NCBI GenBank assembly: GCA_040773385.1
Contig: JAXGWH010000004.1
Span: 4,330 to 68,329, forward strand
Length of the DNA: 64,000 nt
Reading direction: 5' to 3'
DNA from: Aeriscardovia sp040773385
GTDB taxonomy: Bacteria > Actinomycetota > Actinomycetes > Actinomycetales > Bifidobacteriaceae
A program made the position numbers and the translations under genes. Shown piece after piece: positions 1 to 16,402 of this stretch. Position 1 is the first letter of the stretch. Each line of letters opens with the position of its first letter. The notes below the pieces were generated by a model. The model made no database searches. It saw only the letters and a program-made list of their open reading frames with translations, and was not told where the DNA came from.

Positions 1-528
1 GTCCTCGCCGGCGAAGAGCGGGATACGGCACAGCTCGTCATAGGTGAGGTCGGCGATCGAGGCGGAAAGCCCTGCCGCGCGGGCGAGTGTGTCGTCGTGG
101 AAGACGACCACCTGCCCGTCGGCGGTCAGCTGAAGGTCGAGCTCGATGCCGTAGCCGGCGCGGCACGCCGCCTCGAAAGCCGGAAGCGTGTTCTCCGGGG
201 CGATGGCCGCCGCCGGCGGCGCGCCTGCGCCGTATCCCGCGTCACGGGCCAGATTGCGGGCGAGGATGCGGTAGGTGTCCGCCTCATGGGACAGGCCGTC
301 GTCCTCCCCCGTCTGCGGATAGCCGGAACCGGCGTCGTGCAGGCCGCGGTGGGCAAACGGAGTGTCAGGCACCAGAGGGGCAGGATCCTTCTGCGCGGAC
401 GAGGGCGTCAGGCTCGCGGACTCGAGCCGGCGCAAAAACGGCGGGCGCGGGCTGACGGCGTACGCCCAGGCCGCCCCGGCGAGCGCCGCAGCTTTGAGAA
501 GACGATGCGTGCTGTGTTTGTCCGACAT
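1..528 (-). CDS. Glycerophosphodiester phosphodiesterase family protein (partial, 3' end outside window)
   Basis: The first 176 residues are present; the gene runs off the left edge. GDPD enzymes hydrolyse glycerophosphodiesters to glycerol 3-phosphate and an alcohol. After a short hydrophobic N-terminal stretch (about residues 11-25, a possible anchor) the GDPD signature appears: AHRG near residue 60, PENTLPAFEAA about 45 residues later, IELDLQLT, and the HDDTL motif near residue 144. These supply the catalytic histidines and metal-binding acidic residues of the family. The ATG at 528 is chosen because AGGGGAG lies just upstream. It sits downstream of rpoC on the same strand, but a terminator separates them, so it probably has its own promoter. 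The exact substrate cannot be told. Confidence 0.85.
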   Translation of the reverse strand, partial: MSDKHSTHRLLKAAALAGAAWAYAVSPRPPFLRRLESASLTPSSAQKDPAPLVPDTPFAHRGLHDAGSGYPQTGEDDGLSHEADTYRILARNLARDAGYGAGAPPAAAIAPENTLPAFEAACRAGYGIELDLQLTADGQVVVFHDDTLARAAGLSASIADLTYDELCRIPLFAGED

Positions 529-851
529 ATCCGCTCCCCTATCCGTACGAGATTGTGGTGGGATGATCCCCTGTTGATCCCCGAGGAATTGATTCCGCGA
601 CAGATCATGTCCCACCCATCGTATCCGCCCGTGACTATCGGCCCACGAGACCAGGAAGAGAAACAGCAGACAATAGCAATCCGTCCACAGACATGACGGG
701 GCAGAACAACAGAAGGATCCAGACAGAAAAAGGGCGGCAGGATTTCTCCTGCCACCCTTCGTCTGTGATCACTGTTCGCCCATGATCACCCCTCGTCCCT
801 GGTCACCACGCGGGTCATTACTCAGGGACTGTGGTCATCGTGCGGCGCGTC
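529..851. other. Intergenic region between rpoC and the GDPD gene
   Basis: This 323-base gap holds the rpoC terminator (727-757). Below it is the presumed promoter region of the GDPD gene, where TACGAT on the minus strand near 619-624 is the best -10-like hexamer I see, without a convincing -35. A short palindrome, GGGATGATCCC, lies near 560-570. I see no RNA gene or credible small ORF. Confidence 0.5.
727..757 (-). terminator. Rho-independent terminator of rpoBC
   Basis: On the minus strand an 11-bp stem (GGGTGGCAGGA pairing with TCCTGCCGCCC, one mismatch) with a 4-base loop is followed directly by TTTTT. It lies about 95 bases after the rpoC stop codon. Confidence 0.85.
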
Positions 852-5045
<4,194 letters not shown>

Positions 5046-5095
5046 TCTTTATTCCTGTCTTTGCAAACTGTGTGGATTGTTCTGTCGGAGCCCGA

Positions 5096-8677
<3,582 letters not shown>

Positions 8678-8994
8678 GTGAGTCAGTCCTTATCTTGTTG
8701 CCGTCATGTGTTCCTACGGAAAGAATGCGAGAAAGGACCTCGGTGCGGGCCCTCTGTCCGGCCGCCATATGCTCGGACAGGCATTCTTGCCTATCGCGCG
8801 CCCGCCATATGACATGCGAATAAACAAATACTACAATACTCAAAAATCAGGACAGGGCAAGTGGTGGCAGCCGTTTGAGCCACCGGCGGACAGTTGCGGC
8901 ATCCTCAAGCGGTCAGTGTGTGACAAACGAACAACCCGGTCTTGATGACACACACCTCCATGGCCTATCACGGCACAGGACGTTCACGGCGGAA
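8678..8994 (-). promoter_or_regulatory. Leader and presumed promoter region of rpoBC
   Basis: This 317-base gap between ribF and rpoB has no credible gene. Around 8815-8855 it contains the most AT-rich stretch in the neighbourhood, where a promoter reading toward rpoB is likely. I could not fix a -10/-35 pair with the usual spacing. Small hairpins are present: AGGCA/TGCCT at 8779-8792, and GGTGGC/GCCACC at 8863-8884 just after ribF. A CGCCATATG motif occurs twice, near 8763 and 8803. A long untranslated rpoB leader is implied if the AT-rich block is the promoter. Confidence 0.45.
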
Positions 8995-10167
8995 TCAGTC
9001 GTTGCGGGATTTTGCCGTGAGATCCGTGCGGGCCTGGGCGCACCACGTGCCCATCGCCGCCACGAGATCGTCGACGGATTCGAATTTGCGCTGCTCGCCG
9101 ATCTTGTCCACGAACTCGAGCCTCACACGGTGGTCGTACAGATCAAGCGTCCGACCGGCGTCGTCGGACGTACTGTCATCCGCCGCGCCGCCGTCGGCCG
9201 CGGCGGCATCGACTGCGGCTACGTCGACAACGTTCGCCTCCACCACGCGGGCGATGTCCGTGCCGAACGTGGGCTTCGCGCCGATGGAGATCGCCGCGGG
9301 CAGACGACGGGTGGCGTTCCGGGCATCCCCCTCGTCGACGAGCCAGCCCTCGTACACACCGTCGCCGGGCACGAGGCCGGCGATATCGCTGAGATTTGCC
9401 GTGGGGAAACCGAGCCTCGCCCCCTGCCCCTCGCCGTGCACCACCGTTCCGCAGACCGCATGGTCCCGCCCGGTGATCTCGCGGGCGCCGGCCACATCGC
9501 CCTCGCGCAGCAGATGGCGCAGGTTGGACGAGCTCCACACGCGGACTTTCTTTTCCACCGGAACGCCCTTGACGGTGCCTGCGGGGATATGCACGAAGCC
9601 GGGGCCGCGGTCGTCGACGATGTCGACCTGGAAGAAGCGGAATGCCTCGGCGATACGCTCGATGGTGGCGGCGTCGCCCTTGCCGTCGCGGCCCAGACGC
9701 GCATCCCGGCCGAGCACGAGCGTGTGCAGGCCGAGCGTGTGCACCGGGTTGTGGCTGTTGCCCACGCGCTGGCTGATGAGCTGGCCGAGGAAGGAACTGT
9801 AGCTCGTCTGGGCGAACGGCGTGGTGAAGCGCACGACGATCGCGATGTCGAGGCCCATACCTTCCAGCAGGCGCAGACGCTCCCCCACCGGCAGGATCCC
9901 GTCAGGATCCTCCACACCCGGGGCCGGGTCGGTCTTGCCATGTGTCTTTCGGTAAGAGAAAACGAAGGCGGGACGCGGATCGAAGAGGATCGCCACGGAC
10001 CGGTTGGAATAACTGCGCGCGAGTTCGGTCACACGCCGCAGGAGCGCCTGATGGCCCTTGTGTAGGCCGTCGAACGTGCCGATAGTGACGATCGAGCCGG
10101 TCTTCGCGTCGAGGCGCGGCCAGGCGACCACGCCGTCGCTGTCGGGGGTGAGACGATAGACCTTCAT
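8995..10167 (-). CDS. ribF: Bifunctional riboflavin kinase / FAD synthetase
   Basis: RibF phosphorylates riboflavin to FMN and adenylates FMN to FAD. The N-terminal adenylyltransferase domain begins with TIGTFDGLHKGHQALL (about residues 27-42), which contains the nucleotidyl-transfer GxFDGxHxGH motif. The C-terminal kinase domain has GTVVHGEGQGARLGFPTANL, the flavokinase G-x-LGFPTAN signature. It carries an Ala/Asp-rich insertion of about 25 residues near the C terminus. The ATG at 10167 is chosen over the longer reading frame because AGGAGG lies five bases upstream and the domain starts right after. Its ATG overlaps the truB stop (ATGA), implying translational coupling at the end of the nusA-infB-rbfA-truB-ribF cluster. 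Confidence 0.95.
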   Translation of the reverse strand: MKVYRLTPDSDGVVAWPRLDAKTGSIVTIGTFDGLHKGHQALLRRVTELARSYSNRSVAILFDPRPAFVFSYRKTHGKTDPAPGVEDPDGILPVGERLRLLEGMGLDIAIVVRFTTPFAQTSYSSFLGQLISQRVGNSHNPVHTLGLHTLVLGRDARLGRDGKGDAATIERIAEAFRFFQVDIVDDRGPGFVHIPAGTVKGVPVEKKVRVWSSSNLRHLLREGDVAGAREITGRDHAVCGTVVHGEGQGARLGFPTANLSDIAGLVPGDGVYEGWLVDEGDARNATRRLPAAISIGAKPTFGTDIARVVEANVVDVAAVDAAAADGGAADDSTSDDAGRTLDLYDHRVRLEFVDKIGEQRKFESVDDLVAAMGTWCAQARTDLTAKSRND

Positions 10168-11555
10168 GCGTCCTCCTGGTGATCCTGATGATCCTGATGG
10201 TTCGGGTGATTGCCGGCATGGTGCGTGGTGCGATCGGTGGTCGTTCCGTCGGTGTGCGGCAGGCGGACGAACGACTGGTCGAGGATGGTGCGCGGGCGTA
10301 GTCCGTGCCGGCCGTGATCCTCGAGAACCCCGACCACGATCATCCCGTCCGTGCCCTCGCACAAGGCGACGACACGGTGGTCGTCCGGCCCGAGCGTCAG
10401 GCTCGCCGGCGCGTTCCCACGGTGTGAAGCGGGATGCCCGCCCTTCTTCTGGTCATCCTGATCATCCGCATTGACTGCCAGCACGGCCTTTGCTTGTGCG
10501 TTGGCAGCGTCGGAGGCACCGAGACGGACGGCCAGGCCCGTCTCGAGCAGGTGGGCCTGCACCGGGGTGATCCGTACGGCCGGCAGGCTCTGCCAGATGA
10601 GGTCGGCGGCCGGGATGATCCGTGGCAGCGCGGTCTCCGGGTCAAACACGGGATTTGTGCGCGTGTGGAACTGCCCGTCGCGCCCGGTGAACGTCTTTGT
10701 GCGCACGGTCGCGGGTGCGGCCTGGTCGAGAGTGAGCGAGCCGATGCGCGTGCGGCGCAGCGCGGTCACATACCCGCCCACGCCGAGCAACGAGCCGAGG
10801 TCGCGGGCGAGAGAACGGACGTAGGTGCCTTCAGAGCAGGTGATGGTGGCGGTCAGATTGAGGAACAGGTCACCGTCCCCGCACCGTTGCGCATTGTCGG
10901 GATGCGCAGAATTCGCGAGCCCCCCGCGGACATCGGCACCATCGCGCAGGCGGACAGAGGCGGGATCGACCTCGAACCGGTCGATCCGCACACGGCGGGC
11001 GGCGAGATCCGGCGTCTTGCCCTCACGGGCCAGATCGTAGGCGTGCTTGCCGCCGACGCGCACAGCCGAGTAGGCGGACGGGATCTGGTCGATGTCCCCG
11101 CTCAGATGCGCGCTGATGGTCTCGGTGATTTTCTCCGGATGCGCGGCGAGATCTCGCAGCCTCGCGCGGGCTTCATCACCCTGCAGCCTGGGAAGCAGCC
11201 GGCCGCCGGCGTCGGGCGTGGTGTCAGGGCCTAGTTGGGCGGCCATACCGGGCTCGGTGTCGGACACGGTGTGATCACACAGGAACGCTCCGGCCGCGTC
11301 GTCGGTCTCGGTGGAGGCGCCCAGCCGGATGGACGCCTCATACGTCTTATCCGAGTGGAATGCGGACAGAAGCCGCGTGACCGGGCCGAAGCCGATGAGC
11401 AGCAGCCCGGTGGCCTGCGGGTCGAGGGTGCCGGAGTGGCCGACCCGGCGCGTGCCGCGCACGCGCCGCAGGGCGGCCACCACGTCGAAGCTCGTCACCC
11501 CGAGGGGCTTGTCGACGAGCAGGAACCCGCAGGAGGGGGCGTCACTCGGCGTCAT
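10164..11555 (-). CDS. truB: tRNA pseudouridine(55) synthase
   Basis: TruB isomerises uridine 55 in the T-loop of tRNAs. It begins with CGFLLVDKPLGVTSFDVV and carries the catalytic motif GHSGTLDPQATGLL with the nucleophile Asp at about residue 45. EGTYVRSLARDLG marks the second half of the catalytic domain. At 463 residues it is much longer than the usual 300-350. The extra length comes from insertions rich in Ala, Asp and Gly and a C-terminal tail rich in His, Asp and Thr that ends in repeated HQD units encoded just before the ribF start. The start at 11555 has GAGG close upstream; ATG at 11573 is an alternative. It overlaps rbfA by 14 bases and ribF by the ATGA motif. Confidence 0.93.
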   Translation of the reverse strand: MTPSDAPSCGFLLVDKPLGVTSFDVVAALRRVRGTRRVGHSGTLDPQATGLLLIGFGPVTRLLSAFHSDKTYEASIRLGASTETDDAAGAFLCDHTVSDTEPGMAAQLGPDTTPDAGGRLLPRLQGDEARARLRDLAAHPEKITETISAHLSGDIDQIPSAYSAVRVGGKHAYDLAREGKTPDLAARRVRIDRFEVDPASVRLRDGADVRGGLANSAHPDNAQRCGDGDLFLNLTATITCSEGTYVRSLARDLGSLLGVGGYVTALRRTRIGSLTLDQAAPATVRTKTFTGRDGQFHTRTNPVFDPETALPRIIPAADLIWQSLPAVRITPVQAHLLETGLAVRLGASDAANAQAKAVLAVNADDQDDQKKGGHPASHRGNAPASLTLGPDDHRVVALCEGTDGMIVVGVLEDHGRHGLRPRTILDQSFVRLPHTDGTTTDRTTHHAGNHPNHQDHQDHQEDA

Positions 11556-12054
11556 CGTCCTCGTCAGCCTCATCGGACGAGCCTTTGTCGGAATCTGACG
11601 TCTCCTGACCGGACTCGTCCTCATCGTCATGACGGTACGGGTCGGCCTCGCCGGCGTACGCCTTGCCCTGGCGGTCGCGCCCGAGCTGCTCGTCGCGCTG
11701 ACGGGCGAGGACAAGCACGTCGTCGATCTCGCGTGCCTGGCCGGGCACCTCGTCGAAGACGAATTCGATGGCGGGCGTGAGCCGCAGACCGGCCTTGCGG
11801 CCGACGCGCGAGCGCAGACGGCCCTTGGCCTGTTCAAGCGCTTTGGCGGCACGCTGGCGCGCGCCGCGGGTGTCGGACGGATCAGCGTACTGGGTCCAGT
11901 AAATGCGGGCGATCTGCAGGTCACCGGTCACACGGACCTCGGTGATCGTCACACCCTCCAGACGGGGGTCGTGGATGTCCCTCTCGAGACTCGTGGCGAC
12001 CACCCGCTGGATGAGGGCGGCGACGCGTGCCCTGCGCGGGGAGTTTCCTGCCAT
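11542..12054 (-). CDS. rbfA: 30S ribosome-binding factor A
   Basis: RbfA assists late maturation of the 30S subunit and 16S rRNA 5'-end processing. The sequence opens MAGNSPRRARVAALIQRVVA and continues with a single KH-like domain (VTITEVRVTGDLQIARIYWT). The last 40 residues or so are a Ser/Asp/Glu-rich acidic tail. I prefer ATG 12054, which gives the usual MAGN start, five bases after the infB stop. GTG at 12063 overlaps the infB stop as GTGA and is a real alternative. It lies between infB and truB in the same cluster. Confidence 0.93.
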   Translation of the reverse strand: MAGNSPRRARVAALIQRVVATSLERDIHDPRLEGVTITEVRVTGDLQIARIYWTQYADPSDTRGARQRAAKALEQAKGRLRSRVGRKAGLRLTPAIEFVFDEVPGQAREIDDVLVLARQRDEQLGRDRQGKAYAGEADPYRHDDEDESGQETSDSDKGSSDEADEDDDAE

Positions 12055-12059
12055 GGCGC

Positions 12060-14927
12060 TCACTTCTTCGCCGCGTCGTGCGCCGGGGCCGACAGGCTCG
12101 CGGCGGACTGTTCGGCGTCGTCGGTCTTCTCGCCCTTGGCGGCGAGCTTGGCCTTCTCGTTGGCGATCACCTGGGCCTTGGGGATCTCGCGGTTCTCGTA
12201 GGTCTCGATGATGTCGCCCTCCTGGATGTCGTTGAAGGTGCCGAGGTTGATGCCGGCCTCGAAGCCGGCCTTGACCTCGTTGACGTCATCCTTGAAGCGG
12301 CGCAGGGAGGTGATGGTGAGGTCGTTGACCGTGACCACCCCGTTGCGGGTGATGCGAGCCTTCGTGCCTTTCTTGACCACGCCGTCCTGGACCATGACGC
12401 CGGCGATGTTGCCGAACTTGGAGGAGCGGAAGATCTGGCGGATCTCGGAATGTGAGGTCTCGACCTCCTCGAACTCGGGCTTGAGCATGCCCTCCAGGGA
12501 CTCCTGGATCTCCTCGACGGCGTTGTAGATGACCGTGTAGAACTTGATCTCCACGCCCTCCTGCTCGGCCAGCTGCTGGACGTTGCGGTTGGGGCGGACG
12601 TTGAAGCCGATGATGACGGCCTTGTCGACCTCGGCGAGGTTGACATCGTTCTGCGTGATCGCGCCCACGCCGCGGTGGATGACCTGGATGCCCACGGAGT
12701 CGGAGACCTTGATCTTCATGAGCTCGTCCTCGAGGGCCTCGACCGAGCCGGACGAATCGCCCTTGATGATGAGGTTGAGCATGTCGACCTCGGACTTCTT
12801 GAACTGCTCCTGCAGGCTCTCGAGCGAGATGACCTTGTGGCGCTTCGCCTGCTGGGCGGCGCGGTGCACGGCCTCGCGCTTCTCGACGATCTGGCGTGCG
12901 GAGCGGTCGTCCGGGGCGACGAGGAAAAGGTCGCCGGCGGCCGGCACGGAGGTCAGGCCCAGCACCTGGACAGGCGTGGACGGGGTGGCCTCGTCAAGCT
13001 GCTTTCCGTTCTCCGAGAGCATGGCGCGCACACGGCCGTAGGCGGTGCCGACCACGATCGGGTCGCCCACGTGCAGCGTGCCCTCCTGGACGATGATGTT
13101 CGCCACGGCGCCGCGGCCCTTGTCGAGCCTCGCCTCGATGGTGGCGCCCTTGGCGTCGCCGGACAGGCGGGTGGTCAGGTCGAGCGAGGCGTCCGCGGTG
13201 AGCAGGATGTCCTCGAGCAGCTTGTCGACGTTCGTGCCCTTCTTGGCGGAGATGTCGACGAACATGGTGTCGCCGCCGTACTCCTCGGGCACGAGGCCGA
13301 ACTGCATGAGCTGGTTGCGCACCTTCTGCGGGTCGGCGCCGGGCAGATCGATCTTGTTGACGGCCACGACGATCGGCACGTTGGCCGCCTTGGCGTGGTT
13401 GAGCGCCTCGATTGTCTGCGGCATGACGCCGTCATCGGCGGCCACGACGAGCACGACGATATCGGTGATCTCGGCGCCGCGGGCGCGCATGGCGGTGAAG
13501 GCCTCGTGGCCAGGGGTGTCGAGGAAGGTGATCTTGCGCGGCTCGCCGTTGAGGTCGACCGTCACCTGATAGGCGCCGATGCGCTGGGTGATGCCGCCGG
13601 CCTCGTGGGCGGAGACGTTCGTCTTGCGGATCGTGTCGAGCAGGCGGGTCTTGCCGTGGTCGACATGGCCCATGACGGTGACCACCGGCGGGCGCGCGAC
13701 GGTTGTGACGTCCTTGCCCGACTCGTCCTCGTCGAGGTTGATGTCGAACTGCTGCAGGATCTGCTTGTCCTCCTCCTCGGCGGAGACGAGCTGGATGTTC
13801 CAGCCGATCTCCTCGCCCAGGATCTGGAACGTGTCCTCATCGAGCGACTGGTTGGCCGTGGCCATCTGCCCCAGATGGAACAGGACGGTCACGAGCGCGG
13901 CCGGGTCCACATGGATCTGCTCGGCGAGGTCGGCCAGGGACGCGCCCTGACGCAGACGGACGGTCTTGCCGTTGCCGTTGGGGATGCGCACGCCGGCGAT
14001 GCGCGGTGCGCGCATCTCTTCGCGCTGCTCCTGCTGCCTCTCGCGCGAACGACGGCGCGCACGCGAGGAACGCGAGCCCTGATGGCCAAACGCGCCGGCT
14101 GTGCCGCCGCGGCCGCGGCCGCGGAAGCCGCCGCCCGGACGCTGCTCGCCGCCGAAGCGGCCTCCCTCGCGCTCACGCGATTCGCGCGCCTCGCGGGAAT
14201 GACCCCACCTGTTGCGGTAGTTGCCCTCGCCGGAACCGTTGTGCTGGCCGGGGCGTGCCGTGCGGAAGCGGTTGCCACCGCGGTACGGCCCTTCCTCGCG
14301 GCCCGGATGCGGCCGCGGGATGTCGGCAGGGGTCGGGAAGTGCATCCCCTGGTGCGAGGTGAAAGGATTGTTGCCCGGACGCGGGGTGCCCGGTCGCGCC
14401 GTGCGGCGCGGCGTCGGATGCCCGGCGACCGGACGGCCCGCACGGGGACGTCCCGCCCCCATGCCACGGGACTCGTGGCGTTCCGTCTGCTCATGGCGTG
14501 ACGTGTGCGGGCCCGGACGGCCCTGAGGGCGTGGGCCGCGATCGGACCGTGCGGCCGACTGGCCGTTTCGCGACGACGAGAACAGCGCGCCGGGCGTCGG
14601 CATCGACGTGTGCGGGCCCGGACGGCCCTGCTGCGACTGCGCCCGCGGTGCGGCCGGATGCGGCTGGTGCGACGCGGGTCGTGCCCCCGCCGACGACTGT
14701 GCGTGCTGCGTGCGGGCGGGCCTGGCCGCCGGCCTCGCCGACGCGCTCGCCGTCGCGGACTTGCCGAATTCCTGGTGCAGACGCCGGACCACGGGCGGTT
14801 CGACGGTGGAGGAGGCGGACTTGACGAACTCCCCCATTTCCTTGAGTTTTGCAAGCACCTGCTTGCTGCTGACGCCAAATTCCTTGGCCAACTCGTAAAC
14901 GCGTGCTTTTGGCACCCGAATCTCCAT
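12060..14927 (-). CDS. infB: Translation initiation factor IF-2
   Basis: IF2 is the GTPase that places initiator tRNA on the 30S subunit and promotes subunit joining. The protein has 955 residues. It starts with the IF2N domain (MEIRVPKARVYELAKEFGVS). A disordered region of about 270 residues follows, very rich in Arg, Gly, Pro and His. A second IF2N-like domain begins with VRLRQGASLADLAEQIHV. The GTPase domain has GHVDHGKT at about residues 420-427, then DTPGHEAF and NKIDLPG. Domains II, III and IV complete the protein. It lies 224 bases downstream of nusA; no ylxR gene is between them. Confidence 0.98.
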   Translation of the reverse strand: MEIRVPKARVYELAKEFGVSSKQVLAKLKEMGEFVKSASSTVEPPVVRRLHQEFGKSATASASARPAARPARTQHAQSSAGARPASHQPHPAAPRAQSQQGRPGPHTSMPTPGALFSSSRNGQSAARSDRGPRPQGRPGPHTSRHEQTERHESRGMGAGRPRAGRPVAGHPTPRRTARPGTPRPGNNPFTSHQGMHFPTPADIPRPHPGREEGPYRGGNRFRTARPGQHNGSGEGNYRNRWGHSREARESREREGGRFGGEQRPGGGFRGRGRGGTAGAFGHQGSRSSRARRRSRERQQEQREEMRAPRIAGVRIPNGNGKTVRLRQGASLADLAEQIHVDPAALVTVLFHLGQMATANQSLDEDTFQILGEEIGWNIQLVSAEEEDKQILQQFDINLDEDESGKDVTTVARPPVVTVMGHVDHGKTRLLDTIRKTNVSAHEAGGITQRIGAYQVTVDLNGEPRKITFLDTPGHEAFTAMRARGAEITDIVVLVVAADDGVMPQTIEALNHAKAANVPIVVAVNKIDLPGADPQKVRNQLMQFGLVPEEYGGDTMFVDISAKKGTNVDKLLEDILLTADASLDLTTRLSGDAKGATIEARLDKGRGAVANIIVQEGTLHVGDPIVVGTAYGRVRAMLSENGKQLDEATPSTPVQVLGLTSVPAAGDLFLVAPDDRSARQIVEKREAVHRAAQQAKRHKVISLESLQEQFKKSEVDMLNLIIKGDSSGSVEALEDELMKIKVSDSVGIQVIHRGVGAITQNDVNLAEVDKAVIIGFNVRPNRNVQQLAEQEGVEIKFYTVIYNAVEEIQESLEGMLKPEFEEVETSHSEIRQIFRSSKFGNIAGVMVQDGVVKKGTKARITRNGVVTVNDLTITSLRRFKDDVNEVKAGFEAGINLGTFNDIQEGDIIETYENREIPKAQVIANEKAKLAAKGEKTDDAEQSAASLSAPAHDAAKK

Positions 14928-15046
14928 TTCCGGACCACGCGTTTGCGGCGCGGTCTCTTATCTCACTTCGTGGTGTGGTGTGGTGAAACTGTGGCGTTTC
15001 ATAGGACGACCATGGCTGTTCGACCTCATCTTCCGATGCGGGTAAG

Positions 15047-15076
15047 TGACACAGGCCCGCCCGTGCGGGCCGGTGT
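15047..15076. other. Strong stem-loop between nusA and infB
   Basis: GACACAGGCCCGC and GCGGGCCGGTGTC form a 13-bp inverted repeat with one internal mismatch around a 4-base loop. It lies about 75 bases after the nusA stop and 120 bases before the infB start. No T-run follows on either strand, so it is not a standard intrinsic terminator. An mRNA processing or stabilising structure, or an attenuator element in the infB leader, is possible. Confidence 0.55.
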
Positions 15077-15151
15077 CAGTCTAGCGCGCGGTGCGCTCAA
15101 CACCGCCCCGGCGTCGCCGCCGGCTCACCGGAGCCCGTCCGGCCCGCGGTC

Positions 15152-16252
15152 CTAGTCGTGGTGGTCCTGCCCCTCCTGCTCCTCGGCCTCCTCATGGGCC
15201 TTGGCGACGAGGGAATCGCCGTGCAGACGCTCGCCGGCCGAGAGCTGGCGCTCGCGTTTCTCCTCCGACTCGATGCCGATCTTCCAGCCGGTGAGCTTGG
15301 CGGCCAGGCGCGCATTCTGGCCCTCCTTGCCGATGGCAAGGGAGAGCTGCGAGTCATGCACGAAGGCGACGGCCGTCTTGGCACGCTCGGAGAGCACGGA
15401 GACGGACTGGACGTGCGCCGGCGAGAGGGCCGAGGCGACGAACTCCGCCGGATCCTTCGACCAGTCGACGATATCGATCTTCTCGCCGCCGAGGTTGGCC
15501 ATGACGGCGCGCACGCGCTGGCCGCCCGGCCCGATGAGCGCGCCCTTGGGGTTGACACCCTTCGTGTTGGCGCGGACGGCGACCTTCGAGCGGGCGCCGG
15601 CCTCACGGGCGATCGCCATGATCGAGACGGATCCGGAGACGAGCTCGGGCACCTCGCGCTCGAACAGCAGGCGCACCAGTTCCGGATGGGAGCGTGACAC
15701 GACGATCTCCGGTCCTCGCAGACCGCGGGAGACGGAGACCACGTAGACGCGCAGACGGTCTCCGTGGCGGTATTTCTCTCCCGGGACCTGCTCGCGGCGC
15801 GGCAGGAGCGCCTCGACGTCGCCCACGCGCACATGCACGTTGTACGGGTCGTCGTCATCCTGCTGGATCACGCCGGTGATGAGCTTGCCCTTCTGGCCGG
15901 TGAACGCCCCGAACACCCGCTCGTCCTCGGCCTGACGGAAGAGCTGCTCGATGACCTGCCGGGCGGTCATGGCCGCCTGACGGCCGAAGTTGTTGGGGGT
16001 GTCGTCGTACTCCTCGCCCAGACGGGGTGCCGGATGCGGGTCGTCCGGGGTCGGCTCCTGCTCGATCTCGTCCTGCGCCCAGACGGTGAAGGTGCCGGCT
16101 CTGGAGTCGAGCTCCACACGGGCATGCTTTGCGGCCCCCGGCTGCTTGAGATAGGCCAGGCGCAGCGCCTCTTCCAGCGCCTGGTTGAGTGTCTCCGCGT
16201 CGATGCCCTGCTCCGCGGCGAGAGTGCGGATGCTCGTCAGATCCAGCTTCAT
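15152..16252 (-). CDS. nusA: Transcription termination/antitermination factor NusA
   Basis: NusA binds RNA polymerase and RNA and modulates pausing, termination and antitermination. The 366 residues include the N-terminal RNAP-binding domain (LDLTSIRTLAAEQGID), an S1 domain (about residues 118-190) and two KH domains, the second containing LSLAIGKEGQNARLAAKLTG. It ends without acidic repeats, the usual actinobacterial length. ATG 16252 is chosen because GGAGG lies five bases upstream; longer readings have no homologous residues. rimP, normally upstream of nusA, is not here. A divergent lipoprotein gene lies upstream. Confidence 0.96.
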   Translation of the reverse strand: MKLDLTSIRTLAAEQGIDAETLNQALEEALRLAYLKQPGAAKHARVELDSRAGTFTVWAQDEIEQEPTPDDPHPAPRLGEEYDDTPNNFGRQAAMTARQVIEQLFRQAEDERVFGAFTGQKGKLITGVIQQDDDDPYNVHVRVGDVEALLPRREQVPGEKYRHGDRLRVYVVSVSRGLRGPEIVVSRSHPELVRLLFEREVPELVSGSVSIMAIAREAGARSKVAVRANTKGVNPKGALIGPGGQRVRAVMANLGGEKIDIVDWSKDPAEFVASALSPAHVQSVSVLSERAKTAVAFVHDSQLSLAIGKEGQNARLAAKLTGWKIGIESEEKRERQLSAGERLHGDSLVAKAHEEAEEQEGQDHHD

Positions 16253-16402
16253 TTTTCCTCCGGTTTCAATTCTCGGTTTCAGTTTTCGGCACACGCCGGG
16301 ACGATGGACGGCCCGGCGATTTCAGCACGGGCAATTATTGTCACGATTTGGGACAAACACTCTCTGCTATGGGCCGAGAGGGACGACCGGGAGGAGGACG
16401 GC

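Noticed and set aside
8706..8945. 79-codon plus-strand ORF in the rpoB leader
   Set aside because: No Shine-Dalgarno, no recognisable family, and it crosses the presumed rpoB promoter region.
10168..10362. Upstream extension of ribF
   Set aside because: It overlaps truB in another frame with Arg/His-rich shadow sequence; ATG 10167 has AGGAGG and overlaps the truB stop.
12675..14501. 608-codon plus-strand ORF opposite infB
   Set aside because: Antisense shadow with low-complexity Leu/Asp/Val-rich composition; infB is unmistakable on the other strand.
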